DNA from: Gemmatimonadota bacterium
GTDB taxonomy: Bacteria; Gemmatimonadota; Gemmatimonadetes; Gemmatimonadales; Gemmatimonadaceae
Direction: 5' to 3'
DNA length: 64,000 nt
NCBI GenBank assembly: GCA_016182795.1
Contig: JACPFW010000021.1
Location: 39,592 to 103,591 of the forward strand
Position numbers and translations under genes: made by a program. Shown in pieces: positions 19,491-28,041 of this stretch (positions within the stretch are counted from its first letter, which is position 1; each line of letters starts with the position of its first letter). Under the pieces are notes generated by a model, which was not told where the DNA came from, ran no database searches, and saw nothing but the letters and a program-made list of their open reading frames with translations.

Positions 19491-20410
19491 GGACGCGCCC
19501 GCTCCGCGGAATCGATCAGCGCGCGCAGGGAACGCGCCGCCTCGCCCATGCGCACCCCCGGACGGCCGATGAGCGTGGTGTCGAACACCAGCACGCGTCC
19601 CGCTCGCACGGCGGCCACCGTGCGCCAGCGCGGATCGGCGCGGAGCTTCGGCGCCGTCTGCGGACCGGCGAGCACATAGTCCGGATTGCGCTGGGCCACG
19701 CTCTCGAGCGTCACCTGCGGCGACGGCGCGGCCAGATCGCCAAAGACGTTGCGGGCGCCGATGCGCGTGATGAGTTCGTGCAGATAACTGCCGGCGCCGA
19801 TCGTGATCACTGGCGCGTCCCACGCGTGCCAATAGACAGAAACCGGCTTCGCTCCCGCGAGCGGCGGAACGGCCGCCAGTGACGCGGCCACGGAGTCGGC
19901 TACGGTACGCGCCGCGATGGAATCGCCGAGCGCGACGCCGAGCGCGCGCAAGTTGCGGGCGAAGTCTTCGATGCGATCGGTGCGCAGGGTCAGCGTCTGC
20001 ACCCCCGCGCGCCGGAAGGCCGCGGCCGCGGCGCGATTGGCATCGGCGGCGTAGAGCACCACGAGGTCGGGGCGCGCGGCCAGCACGGCCTCCACGTTGG
20101 GCTGGAGCCCGTCGCCGACGCTCGCCACGCGCACAATCTCGGCGGGCGCCGCGTCCCAGCGCGACCGGCCAACGAGCCGCGACTCCGCGCGCAACGCAAA
20201 CATCGCTTCTGACATCACCGGATTGAGCGAGACGACGCGCTGCGCGGGACCGCGGAGCCGCAGCGTGTCACCGAAGTCGTCGATGATCGGCGCTCCGACG
20301 ACGCCCGCTGCCGAGGTCTGCTGCGAGCGCGGACTCGAGCACGACGCGAACGAGAGCCCGGCAGCGAGCACGACCGCCGCGGCGCGCGTCACGGCGGACG
20401 CGCGTCGCAA
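19487..20410 (-). CDS. btuF: Cobalamin-binding lipoprotein BtuF
   Basis: The periplasmic binding protein of the B12 importer, with the helical-backbone (type III) fold: RVVSLNPVMSEAMFAL, ARPDLVVLYA, LGVALGDS and RIGARNVFGD are typical blocks. A TTG at 20408-20410 gives a lipoprotein signal (MRRASAVTR, hydrophobic core, then FASC). A GTG six codons later also fits, and a GTG at 20438-20440 lies inside the U-run of the terminator hairpin and is unlikely. It is the first gene behind the riboswitch and is coupled to btuC. Confidence 0.88.
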   Translation of the reverse strand: MRRASAVTRAAAVVLAAGLSFASCSSPRSQQTSAAGVVGAPIIDDFGDTLRLRGPAQRVVSLNPVMSEAMFALRAESRLVGRSRWDAAPAEIVRVASVGDGLQPNVEAVLAARPDLVVLYAADANRAAAAAFRRAGVQTLTLRTDRIEDFARNLRALGVALGDSIAARTVADSVAASLAAVPPLAGAKPVSVYWHAWDAPVITIGAGSYLHELITRIGARNVFGDLAAPSPQVTLESVAQRNPDYVLAGPQTAPKLRADPRWRTVAAVRAGRVLVFDTTLIGRPGVRMGEAARSLRALIDSAERARP

Positions 20411-20432
20411 GAACGAATGACGGGAGATCTGT

Positions 20433-20473
20433 GAAAACACGGCGGGCTCGCTCCACCGCGGGAAGCGAGCCCG
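20433..20473 (-). terminator. Intrinsic terminator in the riboswitch expression platform
   Basis: A perfect 9-bp stem (20443-20451 with 20465-20473, arm CGGGCTCGC) with a 13-base loop is followed on the minus strand by CCGTGTTTTCAC. It lies between the aptamer and btuF, where a regulatory terminator is expected, so B12 binding would favour its formation. Confidence 0.65.
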
Positions 20474-20540
20474 GAACGACGGATGCGCACGGTGCGCCCC
20501 CGCCGCCACAAGGCCTCCCCCGAGGCATCTGACGTGGCAC

Positions 20541-20695
20541 GGACGCGGGGCGTCTCCTGGCTTCGGGCCCCCACTCCCCTTCCCAGCCGCACGGCGGCCA
20601 GTGGGATCATGAGTGGGGTGAACATCGCCCGTTACAGTGGCGGGGCCGCGCCGGATTCACACCGGCTTCCGGAACCCGCATCCGTTCTGCATTCG
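20541..20695 (-). promoter_or_regulatory. Cobalamin (adenosylcobalamin) riboswitch
   Basis: The minus strand carries the conserved aptamer core in order: GGTTCCGGAAGCCGGTG then GAATCCGGCGCGG (P2/P3 region), GCCACTGTAACGGG (20627-20641), and the B12 box AAGCCAGGAGACG (20551-20563). Binding of cobalamin would switch off btuF-btuC-btuD-btuB. The aptamer starts just after the stop codon of the upstream gene at 20711, so its promoter must overlap the end of that gene. Confidence 0.93.
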
Positions 20696-20710
20696 ATTGT
20701 GTTCGTGAAC

Positions 20711-21919
20711 CTATGTCAGCCCCTGTTCACGCGCAACCGCGTCGCTGAGCTGCTTGGTCACGTGCGCGCGCTCTTGCCAATGATTGGCGCGCTGCTCAGC
20801 CGTCGGCGACGGCAGCGCGGCGAACGCCTCGTCGAGTCGCGCGAGCCGCTCTCGCAGTTCGACGGCGCTGGCCGCGCCGCGCGTTGTCGCGCCGCGACGA
20901 CGATACATCGAACGGGCAAGCCCGACGAGCAGGAGCGCGCCGAGGGCAGCCATGACCGCGAGAATCTTCAGTTGGCTGCCCGACACTTCGGCCGTCCCCG
21001 GCGCGCTCACGCTGATGACGGTGCCGGCCTTTACATCCTGCGCCACAAAGCGGGCGAAGGTGCGACCTCCGGTCGTGGACGGCCCCTGCGCCGCCAGTCC
21101 TCCGCCGGTCGCCCGCCCCAGCGGATCTTCGATGAGGACTTCGAGCACGTCGGCCGTCTGGTCGACGAGCAGCGTGTAGTCGGCGTCGGTTGGAACGTCG
21201 TACGAGTACGTGAACTGCTTCAGTCCTGGCGCGAACGGCGCCGCCAGGCGGGCCCGGCCTTCCTCAAAGCGCACGGAGCCGTCGGAGAAGTCGGCGCGTC
21301 CCACGCTCGCGTTGCGCGCGCCGTCGAGCAGGACGCCCTCCCAGACGAGGCCGCGCGCGCCGGCGGCCACCCGCGTGACGCTCGAGTCGTTGGACAGTTC
21401 GTACACTTCGAGAATGGTCCGGCGCTTCGCATCACCGGGCGCCGCGAACACCACGTGCCGGCCGCGCACGTGAATCGGGACGGGCGCACTCGTCGTGTCG
21501 TGCACCACCAGCTCGGCGTCGTCGCCGCTCACCGCGCGTGCGCGCAGCGGCGCCGTGAAATACGCCACCCCGCCGTACATCGACGACACGAAGTACACGG
21601 CATTCGAGTCGCCCGACGTGCGATACGCAAACGCATAGCGACCGGCGGCATCGGAGCGCATGGAATCCAGCGGCGCGGCCCGGTCGGTGCCCACGCGGTG
21701 CAGCACGACCCACGCGCCGACGAGCGGCTGGACCGATGCCGGCGTGCCGCGCACAACGCGGCCCCGCACCGTGCGTTGCTCTCCCACCACGGCGCCATGG
21801 GCGCTGCCAAACGGAACGGCCCGGCGCGCCGAGCTGTCGCGCGGCGCGCCCGGCGCCTGTGCGTCGACCGAAGCGACGCTCATCAGCAGACCGGCGGCGA
21901 GTGCTCGCGACGTGCGCAT
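20711..21919 (-). CDS. Membrane-anchored surface protein with carboxypeptidase-regulatory-like domain
   Basis: The start ATG at 21917-21919 follows the true bfn stop by one base and gives 402 residues. A signal peptide (RTSRALAAGLLMSVASVDAQ) leads into a beta-sandwich like the carboxypeptidase regulatory fold (residues about 50-130, VRGRVVRG...GAWVVLHRV...DAAGRYAFAY). A further beta-rich region follows, then one transmembrane helix (about 322-342, LKILAVMAALGALLLVGLA), a basic stop-transfer (RSMYRRR) and a short cytoplasmic helical tail. The function is unknown. The architecture suggests an envelope-anchored sensor or scaffold exposed to the periplasm. Confidence 0.6.
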   Translation of the reverse strand: MRTSRALAAGLLMSVASVDAQAPGAPRDSSARRAVPFGSAHGAVVGEQRTVRGRVVRGTPASVQPLVGAWVVLHRVGTDRAAPLDSMRSDAAGRYAFAYRTSGDSNAVYFVSSMYGGVAYFTAPLRARAVSGDDAELVVHDTTSAPVPIHVRGRHVVFAAPGDAKRRTILEVYELSNDSSVTRVAAGARGLVWEGVLLDGARNASVGRADFSDGSVRFEEGRARLAAPFAPGLKQFTYSYDVPTDADYTLLVDQTADVLEVLIEDPLGRATGGGLAAQGPSTTGGRTFARFVAQDVKAGTVISVSAPGTAEVSGSQLKILAVMAALGALLLVGLARSMYRRRGATTRGAASAVELRERLARLDEAFAALPSPTAEQRANHWQERAHVTKQLSDAVAREQGLT

Positions 21920-21920
21920 G

Positions 21921-22362
21921 CTACAGGGAGAACCGACCAAAATCCTCGGGCCGCATGTGCTCGAGGTGTCGCTTCAACTGTTCTGCGGACAGCGAATCGT
22001 CGTCGCGCCCGGCGTTCGCCGAGCCGGAGCGCGACGGCGATCGCGTCGCTGGGACGCGCATCAACGACAATGGACGCGCCCATGCGTGACAGGTGCAGTT
22101 CGGCGTAGAACGTGGCGTCCTGAATGCGCGTGACCTGCACGCGCCGCAGGGTGGCGCCCAAGCCGGTGATGAGCGCGTGACAGAGATCGTGCGTGAGCGG
22201 GCGCACGCGCTTCTCGCCGCTCAGCTGCATGGCGATCGACTCAGCCTCCGGGCGGCCGATCCAGATGGGAAGCATGCGGTCGCCGCCCTGCTCCTGCAGG
22301 ACGACGACGTAGGTGTTGGACACGCTATCGAGCCCGAGCTTTGCGACGCTGACCGGAATCAC
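21921..22362 (-). CDS. Bifunctional nuclease family protein (Bfn/DUF151), apparent frameshift near the 3' end
   Basis: From the GTG at 22362 (preceded by GGAGAGG) 112 residues match the DUF151 fold: LGLDSVSNTYVVVLQE, LPIWIGRPEAESIA, and the signature VVDARPSDAIAVAL. Beyond that the in-frame translation turns into Arg-rich text running to 21883 and overlapping the next gene. Skipping one base near 22026 opens the +1 frame, which gives 34 residues ending LEHMRPEDFGRFSL and a TAG at 21921-21923, one base before the next start. That acidic, helical ending looks authentic. The cause may be a sequencing or assembly error or a recent mutation. Confidence 0.72.
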
Positions 22363-22410
22363 GACCTCTCCCTCCCCGGCGCTCGGGCGGCGCGCTCGTC
22401 GGCCGCGCGC

Positions 22411-23589
22411 TCAGCGCGCGCGGGCCGCGCGCCGGAGCTCGGCCACCTTGTCGGTGCGCTCCCAGTTGAACAGCGAGACCTTGCGATCGAACCGCACCGC
22501 CTTCGCCGGCGTGCGGCCGAAGTGGCCGTACGACGCCGTGGGGCCGTAGATCGGCTTGCGCAGGTCGAGGGCCTTGATGATCCCCGCCGGCGTGAGATCG
22601 AAGACCGCATTCACGGCGCGCATGATCGCCGTCTCGGGCACGGTCGCCGTGCCGAACGTGTCGACCATCACCGAGACAGGGTCCTTCACGCCGATCGCGT
22701 ACGCCAGCTGCACCTCGCACTTCGTGGCCAGCTTGGCGGCCACGATGTTCTTGGCCACCCAACGCGCCGCGTACGCCGCCGAGCGATCGACCTTGGACGG
22801 ATCCTTGCCCGAGAAGGCGCCGCCGCCGTGGCGTCCCATGCCGCCGTACGTGTCGACGATGATCTTGCGGCCGGTGAGGCCGGCGTCGCCCTGCGGGCCG
22901 CCGACCACGAAGCGCCCCGTCGGGTTGATGTGCACCTTCATGCGGCGCGCCCGCAGGTCCTGCGGGATCACCGCGTCGATGATGTCGTGCTTTACCGCCT
23001 CGTGGATCGCCTTGTTCTTCACCGAGTCGGCGTGCTGGGTGGAGATGACGACGGTGTCCACCTCAACTGGACGGCCATCCTCGTACACCACCGACACCTG
23101 CGACTTGCCGTCCGGACGCAGCCACCCGAGCGTACCGTCCTTGCGCCGTTCGGCCAGCGCGTGCGTCAGCTTGTGCGCGAGCTGGATGGGGAGCGGCATC
23201 AACTCCTCCGTCTCGTCGCACGCATAGCCGAACATCATCCCCTGGTCGCCCGCGCCGCCAGTGTCGACGCCCTGACTGATGTCCCGCGACTGCGTGCCGA
23301 GGGCGTTGAGCACCGCGCACGAGTCGGCGTCGAAGCCAATGCCGGCTTCGGTGTATCCGATCTCCTTGATGGTGTCACGCACCAGCTGGCGCAGGTCCAC
23401 CCACGCGTCCGTGGTCACTTCGCCGAAGATGGTGGCCAATCCGGTGGTGACCATCGTTTCGCACGCCACGCGCGACGCCGGATCCTTGGCGAGGAGCGCG
23501 TCGAGCACGGCATCGGAGATCTGGTCGGCCACCTTGTCGGGATGGCCTTCAGTGACGGATTCGGACGTGAACAGATGGCGATGAAGCAC
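22411..23589 (-). CDS. metK: S-adenosylmethionine synthetase MetK
   Basis: MetK makes S-adenosylmethionine from methionine and ATP in the cytoplasm. The protein (about 392 residues from the GTG at 23589) contains [25 protein letters not shown] and [19 protein letters not shown], which hold the ATP, Mg and methionine ligands. A TTG eight codons upstream is a weaker start. No SAM riboswitch was recognised. It follows ptsI after a hairpin. Confidence 0.97.
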   Translation of the reverse strand: MLHRHLFTSESVTEGHPDKVADQISDAVLDALLAKDPASRVACETMVTTGLATIFGEVTTDAWVDLRQLVRDTIKEIGYTEAGIGFDADSCAVLNALGTQSRDISQGVDTGGAGDQGMMFGYACDETEELMPLPIQLAHKLTHALAERRKDGTLGWLRPDGKSQVSVVYEDGRPVEVDTVVISTQHADSVKNKAIHEAVKHDIIDAVIPQDLRARRMKVHINPTGRFVVGGPQGDAGLTGRKIIVDTYGGMGRHGGGAFSGKDPSKVDRSAAYAARWVAKNIVAAKLATKCEVQLAYAIGVKDPVSVMVDTFGTATVPETAIMRAVNAVFDLTPAGIIKALDLRKPIYGPTASYGHFGRTPAKAVRFDRKVSLFNWERTDKVAELRRAARAR

Positions 23590-23612
23590 GGGACGAGTCG
23601 GTTGGAGGCGCA

Positions 23613-23637
23613 AACGGCCGGCGGTGTGCCGGCCGTT
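23613..23637 (-). terminator. Hairpin at the ptsI stop codon
   Basis: A perfect 10-bp inverted repeat (AACGGCCGGC at 23613-23622, GCCGGCCGTT at 23628-23637) with a 5-base loop lies exactly between ptsI and metK. No U-run follows on the minus strand, so it may attenuate or stabilise the transcript rather than terminate it. Confidence 0.45.
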
Positions 23638-25445
23638 CAGTGTGTATCCACTGGATCTGGAAGAATATGAGTATCAACGAGAGCGAGCAACCCGTCGGCG
23701 GCCTCGCCGCCCTGCTGCAGTTCGGCGAGCAGGCGCTCCTTGAGGAGCTTCTCGGCGGCGTCGGCCGTCCCCACCTCGAGCGCCATGGCGACGGCGTCGG
23801 TGGCTGCTGACGTGCGCATGGTGCGGATGAGATGCTTCACGGCCGCCACGGAGCGCGGCGCCACGCTCAGTTGCCGCACGCCAAGCCCGACCAGCGCAAA
23901 GGCCATCAACGGCTGCGATGCCATCTCGCCGCACACCGACACTTCGATGCCGGCGGCCGCGCCCTCGTCCTGCGTGCGCTTGATCAGGCGCAGCACCGCA
24001 GGGTGCAGCGCCGTGAACCGCTTCACGAGCTGGATATTGCCGCGGTCGACGGCCAACGTGTACTGCACGAGGTCGTTGGTGCCGATGGAGAAGAAGGCGG
24101 TCTCTTTCGCCAGCGCGTCGGCGGTGATGACGGCCGCCGGCGTCTCGATCATCACGCCCAGCGGCAGATCGCTCCGGTGCGGCACGTCGCGCGCGCGCAG
24201 CTCTCCCGCCGCCTCGACGAGCAGGGCCCGCGCCTGACGCACCTCATCCACCGAGACAATCAGCGGCAGCATGATGCGCAGGTCGCCGTGCACCGCCGCG
24301 CGCATCAACGCGCGCAACTGCACCTTGAAGAGCTCGGGCTCGTCGAGGCACATGCGAATGGCGCGCCAGCCGAGGAACGGATTGGCTTCGTGCGGGAAGC
24401 CGCCCACGGGCAGCTTGTCGCCGCCGATGTCGTAGGTGCGAATGACCACCGGATGCGGCGCGAAGGCGCGCAGCACCCGGCTGTACGCCTCGTACTGCTC
24501 GTCCTCGTCGGGCATCGCCGCGCGGCCGACCACGAGGAACTCGGTGCGCATCAACCCGACGCCCTCGGCACCGCTGGTCGCGGCGGCGGCCGCCTCGTCG
24601 GGCAGGTCGACATTGGCGCGCAGGGTGATGCGCACGCCGTCGACGGTGACGCTATCCGCCTGGGCGTAGCGCTGCAGCGCGCGCGCCTCCTCCAGCTCGA
24701 TATGCGCGCGCCGCCGATACTCGGCGATGCGCTTCTCCGACGGATCGAGGATCAGCAGGCCGTGCGTGCCGTCGACAATGGCCTGCATGCCCGACGTGAG
24801 CTTCGCCGTCGCGTCGCGCAGGCCGACGACCGCCGGCAGGCCGAGCGAGCGCGCGAGAATGGCGACGTGCGACGTCCCCGTCCCCGCGTCGGTCGCGATG
24901 GCGCTGATCGCCTCGCGGTCGAACTGCACGGTGAGCGACGGCGTCAGGTCGTGCGTGATGAGGATCGCGTTGCTCCCCTTGGGCAGGTCCACCGGATCGC
25001 GGTCCGGCAGATCGAGCAGGAGCGACAGCACGCGGATCTGCACGTCGAGCAGGTCGCTGACGCGCTCGCGCATCAGCGCATTGGTGGAGCGGGCGAAGTG
25101 CTCGCGCCATTCGAGCAGCACGAGGTCGAACGCCTTCTCCGCGGCGAACCCCTGCCGGATGAGCGTCTCGACGCTCTGGCGCAGGTCGGCGTCGTCGCAG
25201 ATGGAGATCTGCACGTCAAAGATGGCCGCCTCTTCGGGGCCGGCGTGCTGCTCTACGCGGTCACGCACCTTCCGCAGGCGGACGACGGCCTGGTCGCAGG
25301 CGGCGTGCAGGCGCGCGACCTCGTGGTCGACCGTGTCGGCGGGAACCGTGCGCGCCGGCACCTCGGGCACCTCCCAGCGCAGCAGATGCACCGGCCCGAT
25401 CACGATGCCGGGCGACGCGGGAACGCCGGTGACGAGCAGGCTCAT
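23637..25445 (-). CDS. ptsI: PTS enzyme I (PEP-protein phosphotransferase)
   Basis: At 602 residues this is full-length EI, which autophosphorylates from PEP and passes phosphate to HPr. The phosphohistidine region [13 protein letters not shown] is near 185-198. The PEP-binding barrel includes [26 protein letters not shown], and [16 protein letters not shown] with the conserved VCGEMA cysteine. The ATG follows the ptsH stop with no gap. The C terminus carries a short extension (about 15 residues) past the usual end. Confidence 0.96.
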   Translation of the reverse strand: MSLLVTGVPASPGIVIGPVHLLRWEVPEVPARTVPADTVDHEVARLHAACDQAVVRLRKVRDRVEQHAGPEEAAIFDVQISICDDADLRQSVETLIRQGFAAEKAFDLVLLEWREHFARSTNALMRERVSDLLDVQIRVLSLLLDLPDRDPVDLPKGSNAILITHDLTPSLTVQFDREAISAIATDAGTGTSHVAILARSLGLPAVVGLRDATAKLTSGMQAIVDGTHGLLILDPSEKRIAEYRRRAHIELEEARALQRYAQADSVTVDGVRITLRANVDLPDEAAAAATSGAEGVGLMRTEFLVVGRAAMPDEDEQYEAYSRVLRAFAPHPVVIRTYDIGGDKLPVGGFPHEANPFLGWRAIRMCLDEPELFKVQLRALMRAAVHGDLRIMLPLIVSVDEVRQARALLVEAAGELRARDVPHRSDLPLGVMIETPAAVITADALAKETAFFSIGTNDLVQYTLAVDRGNIQLVKRFTALHPAVLRLIKRTQDEGAAAGIEVSVCGEMASQPLMAFALVGLGVRQLSVAPRSVAAVKHLIRTMRTSAATDAVAMALEVGTADAAEKLLKERLLAELQQGGEAADGLLALVDTHILPDPVDTH

Positions 25446-25712
25446 TTAACTCTCGCCGAACTTGGCGCTGATGAGGGCCACGAGCGCATCCACGGCTGCG
25501 GCTTCGTCGTCGCCGACGGCGCGAATCAGCACCGTCGCGCCGCACTCGGCGGCGAGCATCATCACGCCCATGATGCTCTTGCCATTCACCTCGAGGTCGT
25601 CGCGGATGATCGTGATCCCCGACCGGAACCGGGCGGCAACCTTCACGATCTCCGCCGCGGGACGCGCGTGGATACCGTGGACGTTCTGCACCTGGACCGA
25701 GCGTTCAACCAT
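25446..25712 (-). CDS. ptsH: Phosphocarrier protein HPr
   Basis: An 88-residue HPr with the phosphorylatable His15 in HGIHARPAAE and the regulatory Ser46 in NGKSIMGVMM, the site used by HPr kinase. Both residues plus an hprK gene in the same operon argue that phosphate flow is controlled by Ser46 modification. The ATG overlaps the IID stop by one base (TGATG) and ptsI follows immediately. Confidence 0.97.
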   Translation of the reverse strand: MVERSVQVQNVHGIHARPAAEIVKVAARFRSGITIIRDDLEVNGKSIMGVMMLAAECGATVLIRAVGDDEAAAVDALVALISAKFGES

Positions 25713-26470
25713 CAGCGCACCACCGTGTAGATGAAGAAGAGCAGAAGCAGGGAGACCCCAACCTGCCAGCCGTCGACCCGCGCTTGCCAGCGCGCGAGTC
25801 CGGCGCCGAGGATCGCAGCCAACGCGAGCGCCAGCGCCATGGACCCCGGCGACGCGGCGTGCACACGGGCCAGCACCAGCGGCAGCGCCGCGCCGGCAAC
25901 CGCCGCCAACGCGCGCGCGACGTGGAGCGGACCTGTCCGCAACACGGGGCTCCCGAGCGCCGAAGCGACCTTGAGCCCCTCTCGATACCCTGCCCGCAGC
26001 CCCCAGGCCCGCAGGGCGACGTGCCCGACGTTGTAAGTTCCCACAAAGACGAGGAGCACGCTAGCGGCGGAGAGGCCCAGACCGAACGCCAGCAGGCCGA
26101 GCGCCGAGCAGAACGGAAGCCAGCCGGCCCAGACCAGTCGGTCGCCGGCGGCCCCCATCGGGCCGCAGCAGGCGGTCCGGAAGCGTTCGACCCGATCGGG
26201 GTTCTCGCCGTCCAGTTCGGCGCGCACGAGCGCGCCGACCGCGAGCGCCGCGAGATACGGATGCGCATTGAAGTACCGGCTGTGCCGCGCCATCGCCGCG
26301 CGATATGCCTCGCCGTCGCGTCCGCCCGGCAGCAGCCGAAACGCCGGCTCGGCCGCAAACGCGATGCCATTGCCGATCATCGCCTCGTAGTTGTAGCTCC
26401 CCTGCACGGCGAAGAGCCGCGCAAAGACGCGCAGCCAGGTGCCAAGCGGAAGCGACGGGGCCGCGGTCAT
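25712..26470 (-). CDS. Mannose-family PTS permease component IID
   Basis: From the ATG overlapping the IIC stop (ATGA at 26467-26470) the product has 252 residues. The N-terminal soluble part carries the EIID pattern (FARLFAVQGSYNYEAMIGNGIAF, then a Cys-Gly-Pro-Met-Gly loop), followed by hydrophobic helices to the C terminus (last one around 235-250). It pairs with IIC to form the membrane channel of mannose/sorbose-type PTS transporters. Confidence 0.88.
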   Translation of the reverse strand: MTAAPSLPLGTWLRVFARLFAVQGSYNYEAMIGNGIAFAAEPAFRLLPGGRDGEAYRAAMARHSRYFNAHPYLAALAVGALVRAELDGENPDRVERFRTACCGPMGAAGDRLVWAGWLPFCSALGLLAFGLGLSAASVLLVFVGTYNVGHVALRAWGLRAGYREGLKVASALGSPVLRTGPLHVARALAAVAGAALPLVLARVHAASPGSMALALALAAILGAGLARWQARVDGWQVGVSLLLLFFIYTVVR

Positions 26471-27162
26471 GTGGTCAGGGTCATCAGGAGACCCGCCGCC
26501 AACCCGGCGAGCACGTACCACGCGAAGCCCTTCGCCGTGTGCACCACCTTCCAGACGGCGCTTCCGGCGACGCCAACGGCGATGACCCCGACCACGGCGG
26601 CGGACGTGACGCCGTCAACGGTATCCAGCCGATCCTGCAGGACCTCTCGGATCGGGAGCAGCGTCAGCACGAACAGCGCCGTCACCGCGCCGGCGCGGCC
26701 GAAGTCGACGACCATTCCCATCCGATGCACGGCGATCACCGCCGACGCGTCGCCCGCGGCCAACTCTTCGCGATAGCGGCCGGCGACGCTGAGGTTGATG
26801 CGCCGCAGCCAGACGAGCGTCAGCCCGCCAATCATCGCCGCCCCAAGGCCGGCGAGCACGGCAAACGGAAGCATGCGTGCCGCGAGTTCGCGGTCCCCGG
26901 GGATGGCGGCCAACGCGCCGGCCGCCACCGAGGCCGGCCCCCACTCCGGATAGCGTGACGCCCCAAACGGCATCGTCTCCAGCGCGAAGCATTCGAGCAG
27001 TACGCCCAGCAGCAGCCCAATGCCAAGGTCGCCGCAGATGGCGCCGCCCAGCGACGCCGCGACCAGGGGGCGCGAGAGCATCGCCTGCGGAAACGAGACG
27101 AAGTCGAGCCCGACCACGGCGCCGACAATCGTGAGCGCGGTGACGGTGCCAGGGTCGATCAT
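26467..27162 (-). CDS. Mannose/sorbose-family PTS permease component IIC
   Basis: A 231-residue integral membrane protein with about seven hydrophobic helices; the N-terminal LDFVSFPQAMLSRPLVAASLGG block is typical of EIIC of the mannose class. It would form the translocation channel with IID. The start ATG overlaps the IIB stop (ATGA). The sugar cannot be deduced, and no catabolic enzyme is adjacent. Confidence 0.87.
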   Translation of the reverse strand: MIDPGTVTALTIVGAVVGLDFVSFPQAMLSRPLVAASLGGAICGDLGIGLLLGVLLECFALETMPFGASRYPEWGPASVAAGALAAIPGDRELAARMLPFAVLAGLGAAMIGGLTLVWLRRINLSVAGRYREELAAGDASAVIAVHRMGMVVDFGRAGAVTALFVLTLLPIREVLQDRLDTVDGVTSAAVVGVIAVGVAGSAVWKVVHTAKGFAWYVLAGLAAGLLMTLTT

Positions 27163-27647
27163 CCGCCGCTCCTGCTCAGCAGCTCGTCGAGCGGCACGGG
27201 CTCGGCGCCGGGCACATCCTGCGCCGAGAGCCCCACGCCGCGCGCCGCCATGGCGCGCAGATCGGCCTCTTCATCCGGCGCCACGAACACATAGCGCAGG
27301 CGCGGTGTGCGACCGGCGCGATGATGCAACCCGCCCACGTTGACGTGCCTGATAGCCGGGTCGCCTTCGACGAGCGCGCGCATCGTGGCCGTATTGCCGG
27401 TGAGCACCAGTCCGCGATCGGGCAGCCGGCGATACGCGTCGAGGTGGGCGAGCGCGCCAGCCACGGACTCGAAGTGCACGGTCATCTCGGGCGGCACGCC
27501 CATCCGATACAGATCCTGCTCCCACGCGCTCTCGGCGACCACGTCGTCGACAAGCACGAGAAAGCCGAGACCCAGCGGCTGGCCCCAACCGACCACGACC
27601 TGCCCATGCACGAGGCGGTCGTCGATGCGGTAGACCTCAATTGGCAC
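27159..27647 (-). CDS. Mannose-family PTS component IIB
   Basis: A GTG at 27645-27647 gives a 162-residue protein of the right length, starting PIEVYRIDDRLVHGQVVVGW; His14 in this motif is the phosphorylation site of the family. The longer upstream frame is out-of-frame IIA sequence. It overlaps the 3' end of the IIA gene by 11 bases and the start of IIC by 4. It transfers phosphate from IIA to the incoming sugar. Confidence 0.9.
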   Translation of the reverse strand: MPIEVYRIDDRLVHGQVVVGWGQPLGLGFLVLVDDVVAESAWEQDLYRMGVPPEMTVHFESVAGALAHLDAYRRLPDRGLVLTGNTATMRALVEGDPAIRHVNVGGLHHRAGRTPRLRYVFVAPDEEADLRAMAARGVGLSAQDVPGAEPVPLDELLSRSGG

Positions 27648-28041
27648 GCGCGCCCTCCTCGGCGATGCAGATCGCGCTCCGCGCCTTGTCGACCGCCGGA
27701 TGCCACGCCACGGGCTCGCCAACGGGCGCCATGACAAACGACAGCAGCAGCGGGAGATTGACGCCGCACACCACGGCCAACCCGGGCGTCTCGCGCGCGA
27801 TGCGGCGCGCGGCAATGGTGCAGCTCCCCGCCGGAAGATCGGTGAACACCACCTGCGCCGCCGTGGAGTTGACGGCATCGCGCATGGCATCGACGAGCTC
27901 GGCGCCGCCGAGCGAGGCATTGCTGAACGGCTGCAGGCGCGCCGCGGCCGCCGCTCCCGCGACGCGTGACACCGCGCTCACGAGCCCGTCGGCGAGATCG
28001 CCGTGCGCGGCGACAATGGCCCGCGGCTCGCTACTCATCAT
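27637..28041 (-). CDS. Mannose-family PTS component IIA
   Basis: A 134-residue EIIA of the mannose fold; the N-terminal AIVAAHGDLADGL motif contains the phosphorylatable His13. VVFTDLPAGSC and VVCGVNLPLLL match the strands that surround the active site. Tandem ATGs at 28036-28041 overlap the hprK stop, so it is coupled to the HPr kinase. In some bacteria such stand-alone IIA proteins have regulatory rather than transport roles. Confidence 0.9.
   Translation of the reverse strand: MMSSEPRAIVAAHGDLADGLVSAVSRVAGAAAAARLQPFSNASLGGAELVDAMRDAVNSTAAQVVFTDLPAGSCTIAARRIARETPGLAVVCGVNLPLLLSFVMAPVGEPVAWHPAVDKARSAICIAEEGARAN

Noticed and set aside
22010..22035. Programmed ribosomal frameshift in bfn
   Set aside because: No slippery heptamer, rare-codon pause or downstream pseudoknot is evident; a simple indel or sequencing error is more likely.
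22374..22432. GC-rich inverted repeat at the metK stop as a terminator
   Set aside because: The arms are imperfect runs of GC dinucleotides with no U-run, which arise easily by chance at this base composition.
22093..25730. Very long plus-strand frames opposite metK and ptsI
   Set aside because: Both are His/Arg/Asp-rich antisense frames; MetK and EI motifs on the minus strand are complete.
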